Of a DNA stretch of 64,000 nt, positions 16,910 to 27,345 are shown piece after piece (within the stretch, counting starts at the first letter, position 1; each line of letters starts with the position of its first letter). Position numbers and translations under genes: made by a program. The stretch is taken from positions 62,001-126,000 of the forward strand of contig JACPSZ010000001.1 of the NCBI GenBank assembly GCA_024860875.1, given 5' to 3'. Source of the DNA: Nitrososphaerota archaeon (GTDB lineage: Archaea > Thermoproteota > Nitrososphaeria > Nitrososphaerales > UBA57). Under the pieces are notes generated by a model. That model was given only the letters and a program-made list of their open reading frames with translations. It searched no databases and was not told the origin of the DNA.

Positions 16910-18007
16910 CTACTTGCTTATCAGAGTAAGCACATCTCCATCCATCAGGCGATGACTTATGCCGACTCTCTGGCCAGGGAACTTTACACTGCTGCCCCAG
17001 ACCTGAGCGTAGCGAAACTCATCCTTCAGCTTTCTGTGAACCATGCCGCACACGTCTGAAATCAAAGAGCCGTTTCTCACAATCATCGGCTCTTCATAGT
17101 CAGTCTCCCCTCCTTTGGGACGCATGAAAATCCTAATGAAGTCGAGTTTCTGGAAGATCTGCTCCTTCAGAGCTTCGATATTGATCCCTGAGTCTGCCGA
17201 AATCGGGACGAAATCGAGCCCGATCCTTGAGCGTATTTCGTTGATGAAACCAGCATTGACAAGGTCGATCTTGTTCATAACAGCTAAAGACTTCGGATAG
17301 GTTCTAGTGCCAACCAAGACATCGATTAGCTGCTCATCAGAAACATCCTCTCTCACGATGACCCTCGCATGGTGCACATCATAAACCCTCAAAATATCCT
17401 TGACAAGCTCTTCGCTCATCTTCGTCATTTTTGCTTGTGCGGCAACGGAAACTCCTCCATTGCCAGTTTTCTCGATTGTAACGTTCGGAGGCCTTTCACC
17501 TGCTCTTACTCCTATACTCCTGATTTCATTGACTAGAAGAGGATAAGCTTCAGGTTGGAACACATCAAGCAAGAACAAAACAAGGTCGGCAGACCTTGCA
17601 ACCGACAGCACCCTTTTTCCTAAACCTTTGCCACTCGATGCCCCCTGAATTATCCCAGGCAAATCGAGGATTTGTATCCTCGCGCCTTTGTAATCCAAGA
17701 CACCAGGTACTACTGTCAGTGTTGTAAATTGATAAGCTGCAACCTTTGACTTGGCACTGGTCAAACTGTTCAATAGAGTTGATTTGCCGACGCTCGGGAG
17801 TCCTATGAGAACTACTGTTGCATCGCCGCTCTTCTTCACATCGAATCCTAGTGAACTAGCACCACCGTGGCTCTTCGCCTCTTCAGCCTCGCGCCTGAGC
17901 TTTGCTAACTTGGCCCGTAGAAGCCCAACATGATGCTCTGTCTTCTTGTTGACCTGTGTCCTATGCAGGTCATCTTCGATGCGCTTGATCTTCTCCTGTA
18001 TGCCCAT
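16910..18007 (-). CDS. drg: DRG-family GTP-binding protein
   Basis: Developmentally-regulated GTP-binding protein homologue of the Obg/DRG superfamily, found in archaea and eukaryotes and linked to translating ribosomes. The 365 residues show an N-terminal coiled helix (~1-45), G1 'GLPSVGKSTLLNSLT', G2/G3 'YQFTTLTVVPG' and 'LDLPGIIQGA', G4 'NKID' and a C-terminal TGS domain (~290-365, ending 'ISHRLMDGDVLTLISK'). The start MGIQEKIKRIE is typical for archaeal DRGs. Confidence 0.95.
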   Translation of the reverse strand: MGIQEKIKRIEDDLHRTQVNKKTEHHVGLLRAKLAKLRREAEEAKSHGGASSLGFDVKKSGDATVVLIGLPSVGKSTLLNSLTSAKSKVAAYQFTTLTVVPGVLDYKGARIQILDLPGIIQGASSGKGLGKRVLSVARSADLVLFLLDVFQPEAYPLLVNEIRSIGVRAGERPPNVTIEKTGNGGVSVAAQAKMTKMSEELVKDILRVYDVHHARVIVREDVSDEQLIDVLVGTRTYPKSLAVMNKIDLVNAGFINEIRSRIGLDFVPISADSGINIEALKEQIFQKLDFIRIFMRPKGGETDYEEPMIVRNGSLISDVCGMVHRKLKDEFRYAQVWGSSVKFPGQRVGISHRLMDGDVLTLISK

Positions 18008-18093
18008 TTAGATCATCTGAAATTAAGCGGGTTCCTGCAGTAAATTGATATGCAAAAGCATTATATAAATTACAAAAATATGTTTTAACGAGC

Positions 18094-18561
18094 ATGAAAC
18101 CCATTCCGATTATCATAGTAATTATTGCTGTAGCAGCGATCGCAGGCTCTATTCTATTGTTTACACCTTCTACACCTGTCATCCAACCATCAGATTTCCG
18201 TGTCGAATATGCAAGGACGGGCGGGATAGCGGGCATGAATGAGAAATTCGTCATAGAGGCAGATGGCACGGCATCTTTCACCAGTAATATCCGTAAACCA
18301 TTGAAGGAAAAGTTAGACGCTGCAGTATTTGATGACCTGAAAGGTTTCATATCCAGAAATATTGACAAAGTTCCTGCGACCGCGATAAAAGCTACACCCG
18401 GGGCTGCAGATTATTTTACATATACGATGACTGTTAAAGCCAATGGGAAGACCTACGAATTTTCTTGGGTTGATGAAGGGGCTGCTCAAACCAAGATACC
18501 AGAAACTCTGAACCTTATTCAGAGTAGAGTTGTCATAGTTCAAGAATCTTTGATAAAATAA
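18094..18561 (+). CDS. Membrane-anchored hypothetical protein
   Basis: I do not recognise the family. The 155 residues begin with one strong hydrophobic segment (~3-24), a signal anchor, followed by an extracytoplasmic domain predicted to be mixed alpha/beta ('KFVIEADGTASFTSNI', 'YTYTMTVKANGKTYEFSWVD'). The pattern 'DDLKGFISRNIDKVPA' followed by a beta-rich part resembles small secreted lipoprotein-like domains, but there is no lipobox Cys. The stop lies at the left edge of the G-tract repeat that precedes the uvr operon. Confidence 0.6.
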   Translation: MKPIPIIIVIIAVAAIAGSILLFTPSTPVIQPSDFRVEYARTGGIAGMNEKFVIEADGTASFTSNIRKPLKEKLDAAVFDDLKGFISRNIDKVPATAIKATPGAADYFTYTMTVKANGKTYEFSWVDEGAAQTKIPETLNLIQSRVVIVQESLIK

Positions 18562-18610
18562 TGCGGGGGGGATTTGAACTTCAATTTACCAGTAAGCTCG
18601 CAGCGTTCCG
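18561..18610. repeat. G-tract repeat, left copy, upstream of uvrB
   Basis: ATGCGGGGGGG followed by about 35 bp (ending AGCG) that matches the copy at 25398-25447 at about 24 of 35 positions, with the shared core TTACC(A/G)GTAA. On the minus strand the end of the block resembles a tRNA 3' end (TTCAAATCC...CCCGCA, compare the tRNA-Leu at 27346), but the T-stem cannot pair. It may be a degraded tRNA-like or attachment remnant. Confidence 0.5.
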
Positions 18611-18820
18611 GTCCGGTGTGACCTACCCCTTGGAAGCTGTGGGCCTGAAGGAACCCATGTTAGGCACATGTCGATAATTCAGATACGAACCCTTGACACT
18701 GACACGGATAGGAATCGCCCTAGATTCGGACCCTTGGCTTGAATTGAGCAAAAACTTACAATCATTCTAGCCTTGGAAAGTTAAATACTGGCCAGTGTAG
18801 AAATCCGAATTCACTCTTAG

Positions 18821-20815
18821 GTGTACTTTTTGGGCATCTTCAAGCTAATCTCTGATTACTCACCAAGGGGGGACCAACCCAGAGCTATCTCCCAGCTTAC
18901 AGATGGCATCCTGAAGGGCGAGAGGTATCAGACCTTACTTGGGGCAACAGGATCTGGAAAGACCTTCACCATGGCCCAGGTGATTGCAAATGTTGAACGC
19001 CCTACGCTGGTAATGTCCCCAAACAAGACACTTGCCGCCCAGCTCTGCAGCGAATTCAGATCTTTCTTTCCTGAAAATGCAGTTGAGTATTTTGTGAGTT
19101 ACTACGACTACTACCAGCCCGAGGCATACGTCCCGCAGTCAGACCTCTACATCGAAAAGGACGCAACGATTAACGATGACATCGATAGACTTCGACACAG
19201 GGCGACACAGGCCCTCCTTGCCAGAAGGGATGTAGTGATAGTTGCAAGCGTGAGTTGCATCTATGGGTTGGGTTCGCCTGAGGACTACAGGAGTGCGACC
19301 CTTACCGTCAGGAAAGGGGAGAAGCACGATAGAGATGGGATGATCTCGAAACTGGTTGAAATGAAATACGAGAGGAACAACATAGCGCTCCGAAGGGGAA
19401 AATTTCGGGTGAAAGGAGATGTAGTTGAGATCTGTTCAGTTGAGGAAAATATCACAAGGATAGAGCTCCTGGAAGATACGGTGGAGAGGATCGTCGAACT
19501 CAATGGGATCACGGGATCAGTCATTGAAGAGCGGGGTGATGTAACAATCTTCCCGGCGACCCACTTCGTTACCCTCCCCGAGAAAGTAGATGCTGCGCTA
19601 CACTCAATAGATGAGGAGCTTGAAGATAGGTTAGCCGAGTTGAGAGCAGAAAACAAACTCGTGGAGGCGCAGCGTCTTGAACAAAAGACAAAGTTCGACC
19701 TTGAAATGATAAGGGAGACGGGATACTGCACCGGAATCGAGAACTATTCCAGACACTTCACAGATAGAAAGCCAGGGGAAACGCCCTACACCCTGATTGA
19801 CTTCTTTCCGAAGGACTATCTCCTGGTTGTTGACGAGTCACACGTTACTATACCCCAGGTCCGTGGGATGTACGAAGGGGACAGATCTAGAAAAGACAAC
19901 CTGGTCGATTACGGTTTTAGACTCCCCTCAGCCTACGATAACAGGCCCCTCTTGTTCAAGGAGTTTGAGGCAAAGGTGAACCAGGTAGTCTACCTATCCG
20001 CAACTCCAGGCCCGTATGAGCTATCAAAGAGCGAGCAGATCGCAGAGCAGATTATTAGACCGACGGGCCTCACCGATCCCGAGGTGATTGTAAGGCCTGC
20101 AAAGGGCCAGATTGAGGACCTTGTAGCCGAGATAAGAAGGAGGGCTGAAAGAAGAGAGAGGGTACTTGTGACGACCCTAACAAAGAGGATGGCCGAAGAC
20201 CTAGCAGAATATCTAGATGAGAAAGGCGTTAAAGTGAGATACCTCCACTCAGAAATCGAAACTCTGAAGAGGGTCGAGCTTCTGCGGGATCTTAGAGTAG
20301 GAGAGTTCGATGTACTTGTCGGCATAAACCTCCTCAGAGAGGGCCTTGATCTTCCAGAAGTGAGCCTTGTAGCCATACTTGATGCGGACAAGGAGGGCTA
20401 TCTCAGGTCCGAAACCTCCCTTATTCAAACGATAGGGAGAGCTGCAAGGAACGTATTGGGTCAGGTCATAATGTATGCTGACGCAACTACTGATTCCATG
20501 CGGAGAGCCATGAACGAGACCGACAGGAGAAGGCGCATTCAGATGGATTACAACACAGCGAATAAAATAAAGCCTGAAAGTATCAGAAAGGAGATTAGGG
20601 CCATAATCGAAGCCCTGCCTACTGCCGAAATAAAAGGACCTGACTTTCTCGCATATTCCAAGGAGAGGATTCCGATCATGATCGCGAATCTAGAACAGGA
20701 GATGCTCCTAGCGGCTCAGGAGCTAGAGTTTGAGAGGGCTGCAAAGATCAGAGATAAGATTCGCCAACTGAAACCGATGGCAGAGAAACGGTCGTCTTCA
20801 AGAGGCAGAATGTGA
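18821..20815 (+). CDS. uvrB: Excinuclease ABC subunit B
   Basis: DNA-damage verification helicase of bacterial-type nucleotide excision repair. The 664 residues show '[13 protein letters not shown]', Walker A '[14 protein letters not shown]', the damage-wedging beta-hairpin '[16 protein letters not shown]', '[10 protein letters not shown]', '[10 protein letters not shown]', helicase motifs V/VI '[17 protein letters not shown]' and 'QTIGRAARN', and a C-terminal UVR domain '[17 protein letters not shown]' that binds UvrC. The start is GTG 18821, with a TATA-like GTTAAATAC about 40 bp upstream. It overlaps uvrA by 4 bp. Codon choice looks more G/C-ending than in neighbours, suggesting transfer from bacteria. 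Confidence 0.97.
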   Translation: MYFLGIFKLISDYSPRGDQPRAISQLTDGILKGERYQTLLGATGSGKTFTMAQVIANVERPTLVMSPNKTLAAQLCSEFRSFFPENAVEYFVSYYDYYQPEAYVPQSDLYIEKDATINDDIDRLRHRATQALLARRDVVIVASVSCIYGLGSPEDYRSATLTVRKGEKHDRDGMISKLVEMKYERNNIALRRGKFRVKGDVVEICSVEENITRIELLEDTVERIVELNGITGSVIEERGDVTIFPATHFVTLPEKVDAALHSIDEELEDRLAELRAENKLVEAQRLEQKTKFDLEMIRETGYCTGIENYSRHFTDRKPGETPYTLIDFFPKDYLLVVDESHVTIPQVRGMYEGDRSRKDNLVDYGFRLPSAYDNRPLLFKEFEAKVNQVVYLSATPGPYELSKSEQIAEQIIRPTGLTDPEVIVRPAKGQIEDLVAEIRRRAERRERVLVTTLTKRMAEDLAEYLDEKGVKVRYLHSEIETLKRVELLRDLRVGEFDVLVGINLLREGLDLPEVSLVAILDADKEGYLRSETSLIQTIGRAARNVLGQVIMYADATTDSMRRAMNETDRRRRIQMDYNTANKIKPESIRKEIRAIIEALPTAEIKGPDFLAYSKERIPIMIANLEQEMLLAAQELEFERAAKIRDKIRQLKPMAEKRSSSRGRM

Positions 20816-23679
20816 GGAATAACTTGAGATCTGGAAAGATTGTGATCCGTGGTGCAAGGCAGCACAACCTCAAGAACATCGACTTGGAGATACCTCGTGA
20901 CGAGTTGGTTGTAATTACTGGCCTCAGCGGCTCTGGCAAGTCCTCCCTTGCGTTTGATACGATTTACGCGGAAGGTCAGCGCAGGTACATAGAGTCACTA
21001 TCTGCCTATGCGAGGCAGTTTCTGGGACAGATGGATAAACCCGATGTGGACTATATCGAAGGCCTGTCACCTGCAATATCCATCGAGCAGAGGACAGCAG
21101 CCAAAAACCCAAGATCGACCGTTGCCACTGTGACAGAGATCAACGACTATCTCAGGCTGCTTTTCGCAAGGATAGGAAAGCCTCACTGCTACAACTGTGG
21201 CAAGCCGATATCTAAGCAGACGGTACAGCAGATGGTCGATCAGATTCTCACTCTACCAACTGACTGCAAGATCAAGATCCTGGGACCCGTCGTAAGAGGT
21301 CAGAAGGGCGAGCACAAGGAGCTGATTGAGGGGATCAAAAAGCAGGGATTTGTAAGGTTGAGAGTTGACGGGAACCTCAGGAATATCGATGATGCATTAT
21401 CTCTTGACAAGAACAAGAAACACAACATCGAGGTGGTAGTTGACAGGATAACAATCAAGGAAGGCATCGAAAAGAGGCTAGCAGATTCTCTGGAAGCGGC
21501 TCTTGGCCTTTCACAAGGCCTTGCTTTTGTTGACGTAGCAGGCAACAAAACCATTCTTTTCAGTGAAAACATGTCCTGCCCTGACTGTGGGATCAGCTTG
21601 GAAGAGCTTCAGCCAAGAATGTTCTCGTTCAACAGCCCGTTCGGGGCCTGTAAGGAATGCTCTGGACTTGGAACTAAGATGACCGTTGATCCTGATCTGG
21701 TAGTTCCTGACAAGAGTAAATCGATAAGACAGGGTGCCATCGTTCCGTGGGGGTTCGAAGAGGACGTCTGGGCAGCATCATTCTTCAAATCGCTCGCAAG
21801 GCACTATGACTTTGACCTGGATACCCCGATAAAAGATCTGGACCCAGAAGTCCTTCGTGTGATTTTGTATGGGTCTGGGAATGAACAGATCCGCTTCAAC
21901 TACAGCGGGAGGAACGGGAGATGGAGCTACGAGCAGGTCAGGGAGGCGAAGGGTGTTCTTAACTCGATTGAGCGGAGGTTTAGGGAAACTACCTCGGAAC
22001 GTGCTAGAGTGTGGTATGAGAAGTTCTTCCGCGTCGATACTTGCCAGGCCTGTAAGGGGCAGCGGCTGAAACCCGAGTGCCTTGCTGTCACTGTCGGAGG
22101 GAAGTCAATAGCAGAAGCCTCTTCGATGAGCATCGCCAGCGCCGCTAACTTCTTTCTTCGACTTGAACTCCCCGAGCGGGACGAGATGATCGCCAGGCAG
22201 ATTCTGAAGGAGATCGGGGCGCGCCTTTCGTTTATGCTAAATGTAGGACTCGAATATCTAACTCTTGATAGACCCACTTCCTCGCTTTCTGGCGGAGAGG
22301 CACAGAGGATTCAGCTTGCAACCCAGATAGGCTCAAGCTTAGTAGGAGTCCTGTACATTTTGGACGAGCCCAGCATAGGCCTGCACCAGAGGGATAACAA
22401 AAAGCTCATAGAGACTCTCAAAAGGCTTCGGGATATCGGGAATACCGTGCTTGTGGTCGAGCACGATCAAGAAATGATACTATCAGCTGACTATGTAGTA
22501 GATCTTGGTCCTGGCGCAGGGATACATGGCGGAAGGGTGGTAGCCTCTGGACCCCCGGGGGAGATAATGCGGTACCCCGAATCAATAACGGGGCAGTATC
22601 TATCGGGGAAGAGGAAAATACCAATTCCCTTGCTGAGGAGGAAGGGGAACGGGAAGTATCTTACTATAGAGGGTGCCCGGCAGAATAACCTCAAAAACAT
22701 ACACGCGAGCATTCCGCTCGGCGTTCTTACGTGCATAACTGGAGTCTCGGGCTCAGGGAAGAGCTCCCTGATCGATGACATTCTGCATAAAGCTCTTGCG
22801 CAGAGGCTTTACGACGCGAAAGAAAGGCCTGGAGAACACGACAATATTGTTGGCATCGAATTCATAGACAAAGCGGTGATCATCGACCAGTCTCCCATAG
22901 GGAGGACTCCAAGGTCAAATCCAGCAACTTACACGGGTGTCTTTACGGAGATCAGAGATCTCTTTGCAATGACCCCTGAAGCAAGATCAAGGGGATACAA
23001 GCCAGGAAGGTTCAGTTTCAACGTAAAGGGTGGCAGGTGCGATGCCTGTGAGGGTGATGGCATAATCAAGCTTGAGATGCACTTTCTGCCAGACGTTTAT
23101 GTCCCCTGCGAAGTCTGCAAGGGTTTGAGGTACAACCGCGAAACCTTGGAAGTGCAGTACAAAAAGAAGGGCATCTCTGATGTCCTGAGGATGACAATTG
23201 AGGAAGCCTTGGAATTCTTTGAGAACATACCGAGGGTAAAGAGGAAGCTGCAAACTCTGGAAGACGTAGGTCTGGGCTATGTACAGGTCGGGCAGCCAGC
23301 AACCCAGCTCTCGGGTGGAGAAGCGCAGAGGGTAAAATTGGCGACAGAACTTAGCAAGAGGGCGACAGGCAAGACGCTCTACCTCCTTGATGAACCCACG
23401 ACCGGCCTTCACTTTGATGACGTAAACAAACTACTCCAGGTCCTAAACAAGCTTGTGGATAGCGGAAATTCGGTCGTTGTGATAGAGCACAACTTGGATG
23501 TAATCAAAACTGCTGATCATATCATAGATCTTGGGCCCGAAGGCGGAGACGGGGGAGGCTACATAGTAGCCCAGGGTACACCTGAGCAGGTAGCCGAGGT
23601 AGATAGATCGTATACGGGAAAGTTCCTAAGGCGGATTCTCTTTGCTGAGCAGGAAAGAGCTCAGGCTCGTGCCGAGTAG
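20812..23679 (+). CDS. uvrA: Excinuclease ABC subunit A
   Basis: Damage-sensing dimeric ABC ATPase of the UvrABC system. In 955 residues there are two ABC modules: Walker A '[14 protein letters not shown]' and '[14 protein letters not shown]', signatures '[12 protein letters not shown]' and '[12 protein letters not shown]', and zinc fingers 'CYNCGKPI', 'CPDCGISL...CKEC', 'CQACKG' and 'CDACEGDG...CEVCKG'. It starts with GTG 20812 overlapping the uvrB stop, and its last 38 bp overlap the uvrC start, so the three genes are translationally coupled. This order (B-A-C) makes a complete self-contained repair operon. Confidence 0.98.
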   Translation: MRNNLRSGKIVIRGARQHNLKNIDLEIPRDELVVITGLSGSGKSSLAFDTIYAEGQRRYIESLSAYARQFLGQMDKPDVDYIEGLSPAISIEQRTAAKNPRSTVATVTEINDYLRLLFARIGKPHCYNCGKPISKQTVQQMVDQILTLPTDCKIKILGPVVRGQKGEHKELIEGIKKQGFVRLRVDGNLRNIDDALSLDKNKKHNIEVVVDRITIKEGIEKRLADSLEAALGLSQGLAFVDVAGNKTILFSENMSCPDCGISLEELQPRMFSFNSPFGACKECSGLGTKMTVDPDLVVPDKSKSIRQGAIVPWGFEEDVWAASFFKSLARHYDFDLDTPIKDLDPEVLRVILYGSGNEQIRFNYSGRNGRWSYEQVREAKGVLNSIERRFRETTSERARVWYEKFFRVDTCQACKGQRLKPECLAVTVGGKSIAEASSMSIASAANFFLRLELPERDEMIARQILKEIGARLSFMLNVGLEYLTLDRPTSSLSGGEAQRIQLATQIGSSLVGVLYILDEPSIGLHQRDNKKLIETLKRLRDIGNTVLVVEHDQEMILSADYVVDLGPGAGIHGGRVVASGPPGEIMRYPESITGQYLSGKRKIPIPLLRRKGNGKYLTIEGARQNNLKNIHASIPLGVLTCITGVSGSGKSSLIDDILHKALAQRLYDAKERPGEHDNIVGIEFIDKAVIIDQSPIGRTPRSNPATYTGVFTEIRDLFAMTPEARSRGYKPGRFSFNVKGGRCDACEGDGIIKLEMHFLPDVYVPCEVCKGLRYNRETLEVQYKKKGISDVLRMTIEEALEFFENIPRVKRKLQTLEDVGLGYVQVGQPATQLSGGEAQRVKLATELSKRATGKTLYLLDEPTTGLHFDDVNKLLQVLNKLVDSGNSVVVIEHNLDVIKTADHIIDLGPEGGDGGGYIVAQGTPEQVAEVDRSYTGKFLRRILFAEQERAQARAE

Positions 23680-25312
23680 ACCCGGGGTCTACATCCTGAA
23701 GGGCTCCCAAACGGAGCCTATGTATGTGGGCAAGGCCACAAACATATCCGACAGAATAATGGCCCACCTGAGACCGAATCCTGACGATCCCAGGGCAGTC
23801 GCCCTTGCAGGGAAGATCTCAAGTGTAGATTATATTGTAACTGAAAATCCCATCGAGGCGCTGATTCTGGAGAATACTCTGATCAAGCGCCACAAGCCCA
23901 GATACAACATCCGCCTGAAGGACGACAAGAGTTACCCATACATCAAGATCACAGTGTCTGAGCTTTACCCGAAGGTCAGTGTGACTCGGAAGGTTTTCGA
24001 TGATGACAATAGGTACTTCGGTCCCTATGGCGATGTAGGTGCAGCCAGGCGCTCCGTGAAGTTTCTGAGGAGAATCTTTCCCATTTGCGACTGCAAAATA
24101 AAGCTTGACGGCAAAGGGAAACTCAAAGCCTGCCTTGACTATCACATCGGCCTTTGCTCAGGACCCTGCATTCGGGCGATAAAGCCTGACGCCTACCGCA
24201 ATCTTGTTGACGAATTCATTCTGTTTCTCGAGGGCAGGTTGCAGCAGCTTGTCACAAAGCTCAGGCAGGATATGATGCACGCGTCGGAGAGGCTCGAATA
24301 TGAGAGGGCTGCCAAGATCAGAGATCAGGTAAGAGCACTTGAAGCTACGGCCTTCAGGCAGGGAGTGAGTTCGATTGAGGTCAGGGACAAGGATGTTGTA
24401 ACCCTATTCAGGAAGAATGATCGTGTTTCAGCCCTAGTCTTCTTCGTAAGAGGAGGGAAGCTCGTGGGTAAGGATAGGTTTGCCTTAGAGTCGGAAGTTT
24501 CAGATGATGATTCGCAAGTGTTGGAGGCCTTCGTGAAACAGTACTACCACAGCGCGACGTCGATCCCCAGGGAAATAGTGACATCAAAGAAACTCAAAGA
24601 TGTCAAGGTACTTCAGGACTGGCTGATGCAAAAAGTGGGCTCTAAGGTGTTGTTTTTTTCAGGCAGCAGGGGTGAAAACAAGGAGCTGCTCAGACTTGCT
24701 CAAGCGAATGCAAAGGTCCTTGAGGAGCAGGCCTTTGCAGAAGAGGTTGCTAAGAGGAGGGTCCTCCTGCAAGGCATGAAGCTTCTGAAGGAGAAGTTAC
24801 GGCTGTACAAACTCCCGAGGAAGATCGAAGCATTCGACATTTCCAACATTCATGGAGAGCAGGCCGTTGGATCTATGGTTGTCTTTAGGGATGGAAAGCC
24901 CTCAAATAATGACTACAGGAGGTACAAGATAGCGACGGTTCAGGGCATTGACGACTACTCCATGATGAGGGAGGTCGTATCTAGAAGGTATAGTAGGGCT
25001 TCAAAGGAAAGAGATCCTCCCGACCTAGTAGTGATTGATGGAGGTCCAGGCCACCTTAGAGCAGCCGTGGAGGCCATGAGAGGAATTGGGGTGTTTGGCC
25101 TTCCTACCGTAGGACTCGCGAAGAAGGAAGAGAAGATTTTCGTTCCGAATAGGTCAGATCCAATCGTTCTTCCAAGAGATTCGAAGGCCCTGCACATCCT
25201 TCAGCACATAAGAGACGAAGCGCACAGGTTCGCAGTAAGCTATCACAGAAGACTAAGGGGGAAGGCATTGCTCAATCAAGTAAAGAATAGCGAAATTGAG
25301 CAAATACTCTAA
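23642..25312 (+). CDS. uvrC: Excinuclease ABC subunit C, lacking the C-terminal HhH domain
   Basis: Dual-incision nuclease of UvrABC. The N-terminal GIY-YIG nuclease makes the 3' cut ('[20 protein letters not shown]'), followed by a Cys-rich linker ('CDCKIK...[13 protein letters not shown]'), a UVR domain ('[16 protein letters not shown]') and the RNase H-like 5' nuclease ('[20 protein letters not shown]', '[11 protein letters not shown]', '[10 protein letters not shown]'). The protein ends at residue 556, right after '[14 protein letters not shown]', where bacterial UvrC (about 600 residues) continues with a tandem helix-hairpin-helix; that DNA-binding tail is absent. The TTG start at 23642 overlaps uvrA; a slightly later start is possible. 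Confidence 0.95.
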   Translation: MLSRKELRLVPSRPGVYILKGSQTEPMYVGKATNISDRIMAHLRPNPDDPRAVALAGKISSVDYIVTENPIEALILENTLIKRHKPRYNIRLKDDKSYPYIKITVSELYPKVSVTRKVFDDDNRYFGPYGDVGAARRSVKFLRRIFPICDCKIKLDGKGKLKACLDYHIGLCSGPCIRAIKPDAYRNLVDEFILFLEGRLQQLVTKLRQDMMHASERLEYERAAKIRDQVRALEATAFRQGVSSIEVRDKDVVTLFRKNDRVSALVFFVRGGKLVGKDRFALESEVSDDDSQVLEAFVKQYYHSATSIPREIVTSKKLKDVKVLQDWLMQKVGSKVLFFSGSRGENKELLRLAQANAKVLEEQAFAEEVAKRRVLLQGMKLLKEKLRLYKLPRKIEAFDISNIHGEQAVGSMVVFRDGKPSNNDYRRYKIATVQGIDDYSMMREVVSRRYSRASKERDPPDLVVIDGGPGHLRAAVEAMRGIGVFGLPTVGLAKKEEKIFVPNRSDPIVLPRDSKALHILQHIRDEAHRFAVSYHRRLRGKALLNQVKNSEIEQIL

Positions 25313-25326
25313 CATCTAAGGGAAAA

Positions 25327-25373
25327 GCGCGCGCTCGGTTATCCCGTCTGGGCTATCTGACTGTATCGCGCGC
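25327..25373 (+). terminator. GC-rich inverted repeat after uvrC
   Basis: GCGCGCGC (25327-25334) can pair with CGCGCGC (25367-25373) around a ~32-nt loop, 14 bp after the uvrC stop. It lacks a long T-run, so it is a weak terminator candidate, but it is the only strong hairpin at the operon end. Confidence 0.3.
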
Positions 25374-25397
25374 CGCAAATCTTGCAACGAACCTGTA

Positions 25398-25447
25398 ATG
25401 CGGGGGGGGGGGATTCCAGCATTAACTTACCGGTAAACTTCAAGCGG
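25398..25447. repeat. G-tract repeat, right copy, downstream of uvrC
   Basis: ATGC followed by eleven G, then GATTCCAGC and a core TTACCGGTAA. It aligns with the block at 18561-18610 in the same orientation, including the final AGCG, so the uvrBAC operon sits between direct repeats about 6.8 kb apart. On the minus strand it again mimics a tRNA 3' half ending CCCCCGCA. Confidence 0.5.
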
Positions 25448-25604
25448 GATAAGTCTTGTTGTGGTTCCAGGGAGATTTCCATTATGCAACAGATTATGAA
25501 ACGATGTAAGGGGGGCGCGCTAATTGTTTCGATTTCACAAAGGAGACTTGGGATTTCATGAATGAAGGATCAGCGTGTGTAAGACGCCACTTGGACAATT
25601 GATA

Positions 25605-26900
25605 TTACTCCTTCTTGATAACAGCAATGAAGTAGCCGGGAGAATCGTGAGACTTGGGCAAGAATTTCAAAGCCATTTTTTCACAGGCTCCTCCGGTTCT
25701 ACAGAGATATGGCTCCAAGTCTACCCCAGTCAATTTGGGTTTTTCTAGTGTAAATTCTCCCTCTCTTACTTTGAGGAAACGTTCTATCTGTATCTCGTTT
25801 TCCTCACGATTCAAGGTGCAAGTCGAGTAGACGAGTCTGCCACCTTTCTTTACGAACCTTGACATCGTCCCGAGTACGTTTCTCTGTGTGTCTATGGCTC
25901 TGAAGTATTGCCACTTGTCCATAATGGCTGGTTCATAGATCTTCGGTCGGGTCCCAAGTGACGAACACGGAGGGTCAATAAGCACGGAATCCACCTTGCT
26001 GCCGTTGAGAATTCTCCGAACCTTCACTTCCTTTGTTGAATCAAGTGCGACCGCAAACATGAAATCATTGATGTTGATTCCAAAACGCTGCGCCCGTTCC
26101 CGAATTAGAGATTTTCTCCGATAATCAATCTCAAAAGCGTAAAGCTTCCCGCGTTGCTCCATCAACTCTGCTATGTGAATTGATTTCCTACCAGGTCCTG
26201 CGCAGGCATCAATAATGGTTTGGCCAGGTTCTGGTGCTAGGAGTTTGGAGGCAATTATTGATGGATAGGTTTGGATTTCAAAAACTCTCTTCTTAGGAAT
26301 GGCTGGGAACTTGTACCTCGGTCGGGTATTATAGAACAGGGGAGCTCTAGAGGGATCAAACGTATCCTTATTGTATTGTTGAGTCCTATCTCCTAAGGCT
26401 ACAACATGCTTATGGGGTCCGACTTTGAGTTCGGTATTGTACTCAGACTCCCTCCTATAGCATTCATAACATCTCCTGCTTTTTGCAATCTCTGTGTCTA
26501 CTTGAACGAAGATTGGTACAGAGCTTGTCAACCATTCAGGCAAACTGTGTTTGGTAATGTGATGGCGCATTATGTTGTGCCCCATTAATGCAAGCTCGCC
26601 CGCTCTTGGATCAATGGGAATGCCAGAATCACCTGTTTCAAATTTGTCAAGATCCTCTGTTTGTCGTATTTGTCTTACATAGATAGATTCCTCGGTGATA
26701 CCTCGTTCCGCGGAGATGCCCTTATCAGCTAGTATTGCAGCTGCCTTGTCGATGTCGACTGAAGGGTTTACTCTTATGTAGAGTTTCAAAGTCGGCTTTG
26801 CCATTACATCCCTCGAGTCGTATAGTTCTACCTGGTTAGATCTATCGAGTTCAGCAATAGGCCAGATTCGACCCAAGGTTGTAGCACGTTCAGACGTCAC
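25605..26900 (-). CDS. NSUN/RsmB-family RNA m5C methyltransferase with PUA domain
   Basis: SAM-dependent RNA cytosine-5 methyltransferase. In 431 residues, an N-terminal ferredoxin-like part and a PUA-type domain ('IDPRAGELALMGHNIMRHHI', ~96-115, then a CxxC-bearing insert 'SRRCYECYRRESE') precede the Rossmann catalytic domain. Visible motifs are motif I 'IIDACAGPGRKSIHIAELM', motif IV 'VLIDPPCSSLGTRPKIYE' with the PC catalytic-release Cys, and motif VI 'GGRLVYSTCTLNREENE' with the TC nucleophile Cys. The target (tRNA or rRNA) cannot be told. The downstream MazG-like gene start is a few bp from this gene's start on the same strand, so both are probably one transcript. Confidence 0.9.
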   Translation of the reverse strand: MTSERATTLGRIWPIAELDRSNQVELYDSRDVMAKPTLKLYIRVNPSVDIDKAAAILADKGISAERGITEESIYVRQIRQTEDLDKFETGDSGIPIDPRAGELALMGHNIMRHHITKHSLPEWLTSSVPIFVQVDTEIAKSRRCYECYRRESEYNTELKVGPHKHVVALGDRTQQYNKDTFDPSRAPLFYNTRPRYKFPAIPKKRVFEIQTYPSIIASKLLAPEPGQTIIDACAGPGRKSIHIAELMEQRGKLYAFEIDYRRKSLIRERAQRFGININDFMFAVALDSTKEVKVRRILNGSKVDSVLIDPPCSSLGTRPKIYEPAIMDKWQYFRAIDTQRNVLGTMSRFVKKGGRLVYSTCTLNREENEIQIERFLKVREGEFTLEKPKLTGVDLEPYLCRTGGACEKMALKFLPKSHDSPGYFIAVIKKE

Positions 26901-26906
26901 GTACGA

Positions 26907-27233
26907 TCAACCTCTTTTCATTGGACAGCTACAGGGAATTTGTTGACATTTGGAACATCCATTACCGTACTTCTCGTACGAAGCCGACTCCAAATCAATT
27001 TCAACCAAATTGGATACAGACGTTAGCCATGCAAAGACATCAGCTGATTCTGCAGAAATTTCTCTTTTCTTTCCTTTTTCTACAGCCATCCTCAGCTCCA
27101 TTATCTCATCATTAAGTCGCTTAAATGCCCAATCAAGTCCTCTGGTTCGGTCTCTTGCCAAATATGTGTGAGCCATCAGTTTCTGAAAATCGGATATAGA
27201 TCTAGTTGTTTTTCTAGCGGTTTTCACACCCAA
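26907..27233 (-). CDS. MazG-like nucleotide pyrophosphohydrolase
   Basis: Small all-alpha NTP pyrophosphatase-like protein of 108 residues. 'AFKRLNDEIMELRMAVEKGK' followed by 'ESADVFAWLTSVSNLVEID' gives the MazG-type acidic pattern (E-x-x-E...E-x-x-D) that binds metal. The C-terminus carries 'GCSKCQQIPCSC', a four-Cys tail seen in archaeal MazG-like proteins that could hold zinc. It likely cleans non-canonical nucleotides. It lies upstream of the RNA methyltransferase gene with a 6-bp gap on the same strand. Confidence 0.8.
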   Translation of the reverse strand: MGVKTARKTTRSISDFQKLMAHTYLARDRTRGLDWAFKRLNDEIMELRMAVEKGKKREISAESADVFAWLTSVSNLVEIDLESASYEKYGNGCSKCQQIPCSCPMKRG

Positions 27234-27345
27234 GATTAATACACCTGATTCTGTTGCGTCTTACAATGGCGCGCGCTAATAAATGGCTCTATATGGCTCC
27301 TTTCCAGACGGGTGAGCATGTGGAGAATTAGGTAGTTATTGAAAA

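Noticed and set aside
18561-18620. Possible tRNA gene (minus strand TTCAAATCC...CCCCGCA)
   Set aside because: The T-stem cannot pair, the 3' half is about three bases short, and no matching 5' acceptor GCGGGGG is found nearby; treated as a repeat.
25398-25450. Possible second tRNA-like gene downstream of uvrC
   Set aside because: Eleven consecutive C on the minus strand with no cloverleaf and no 5' acceptor partner; treated as the right copy of the repeat.
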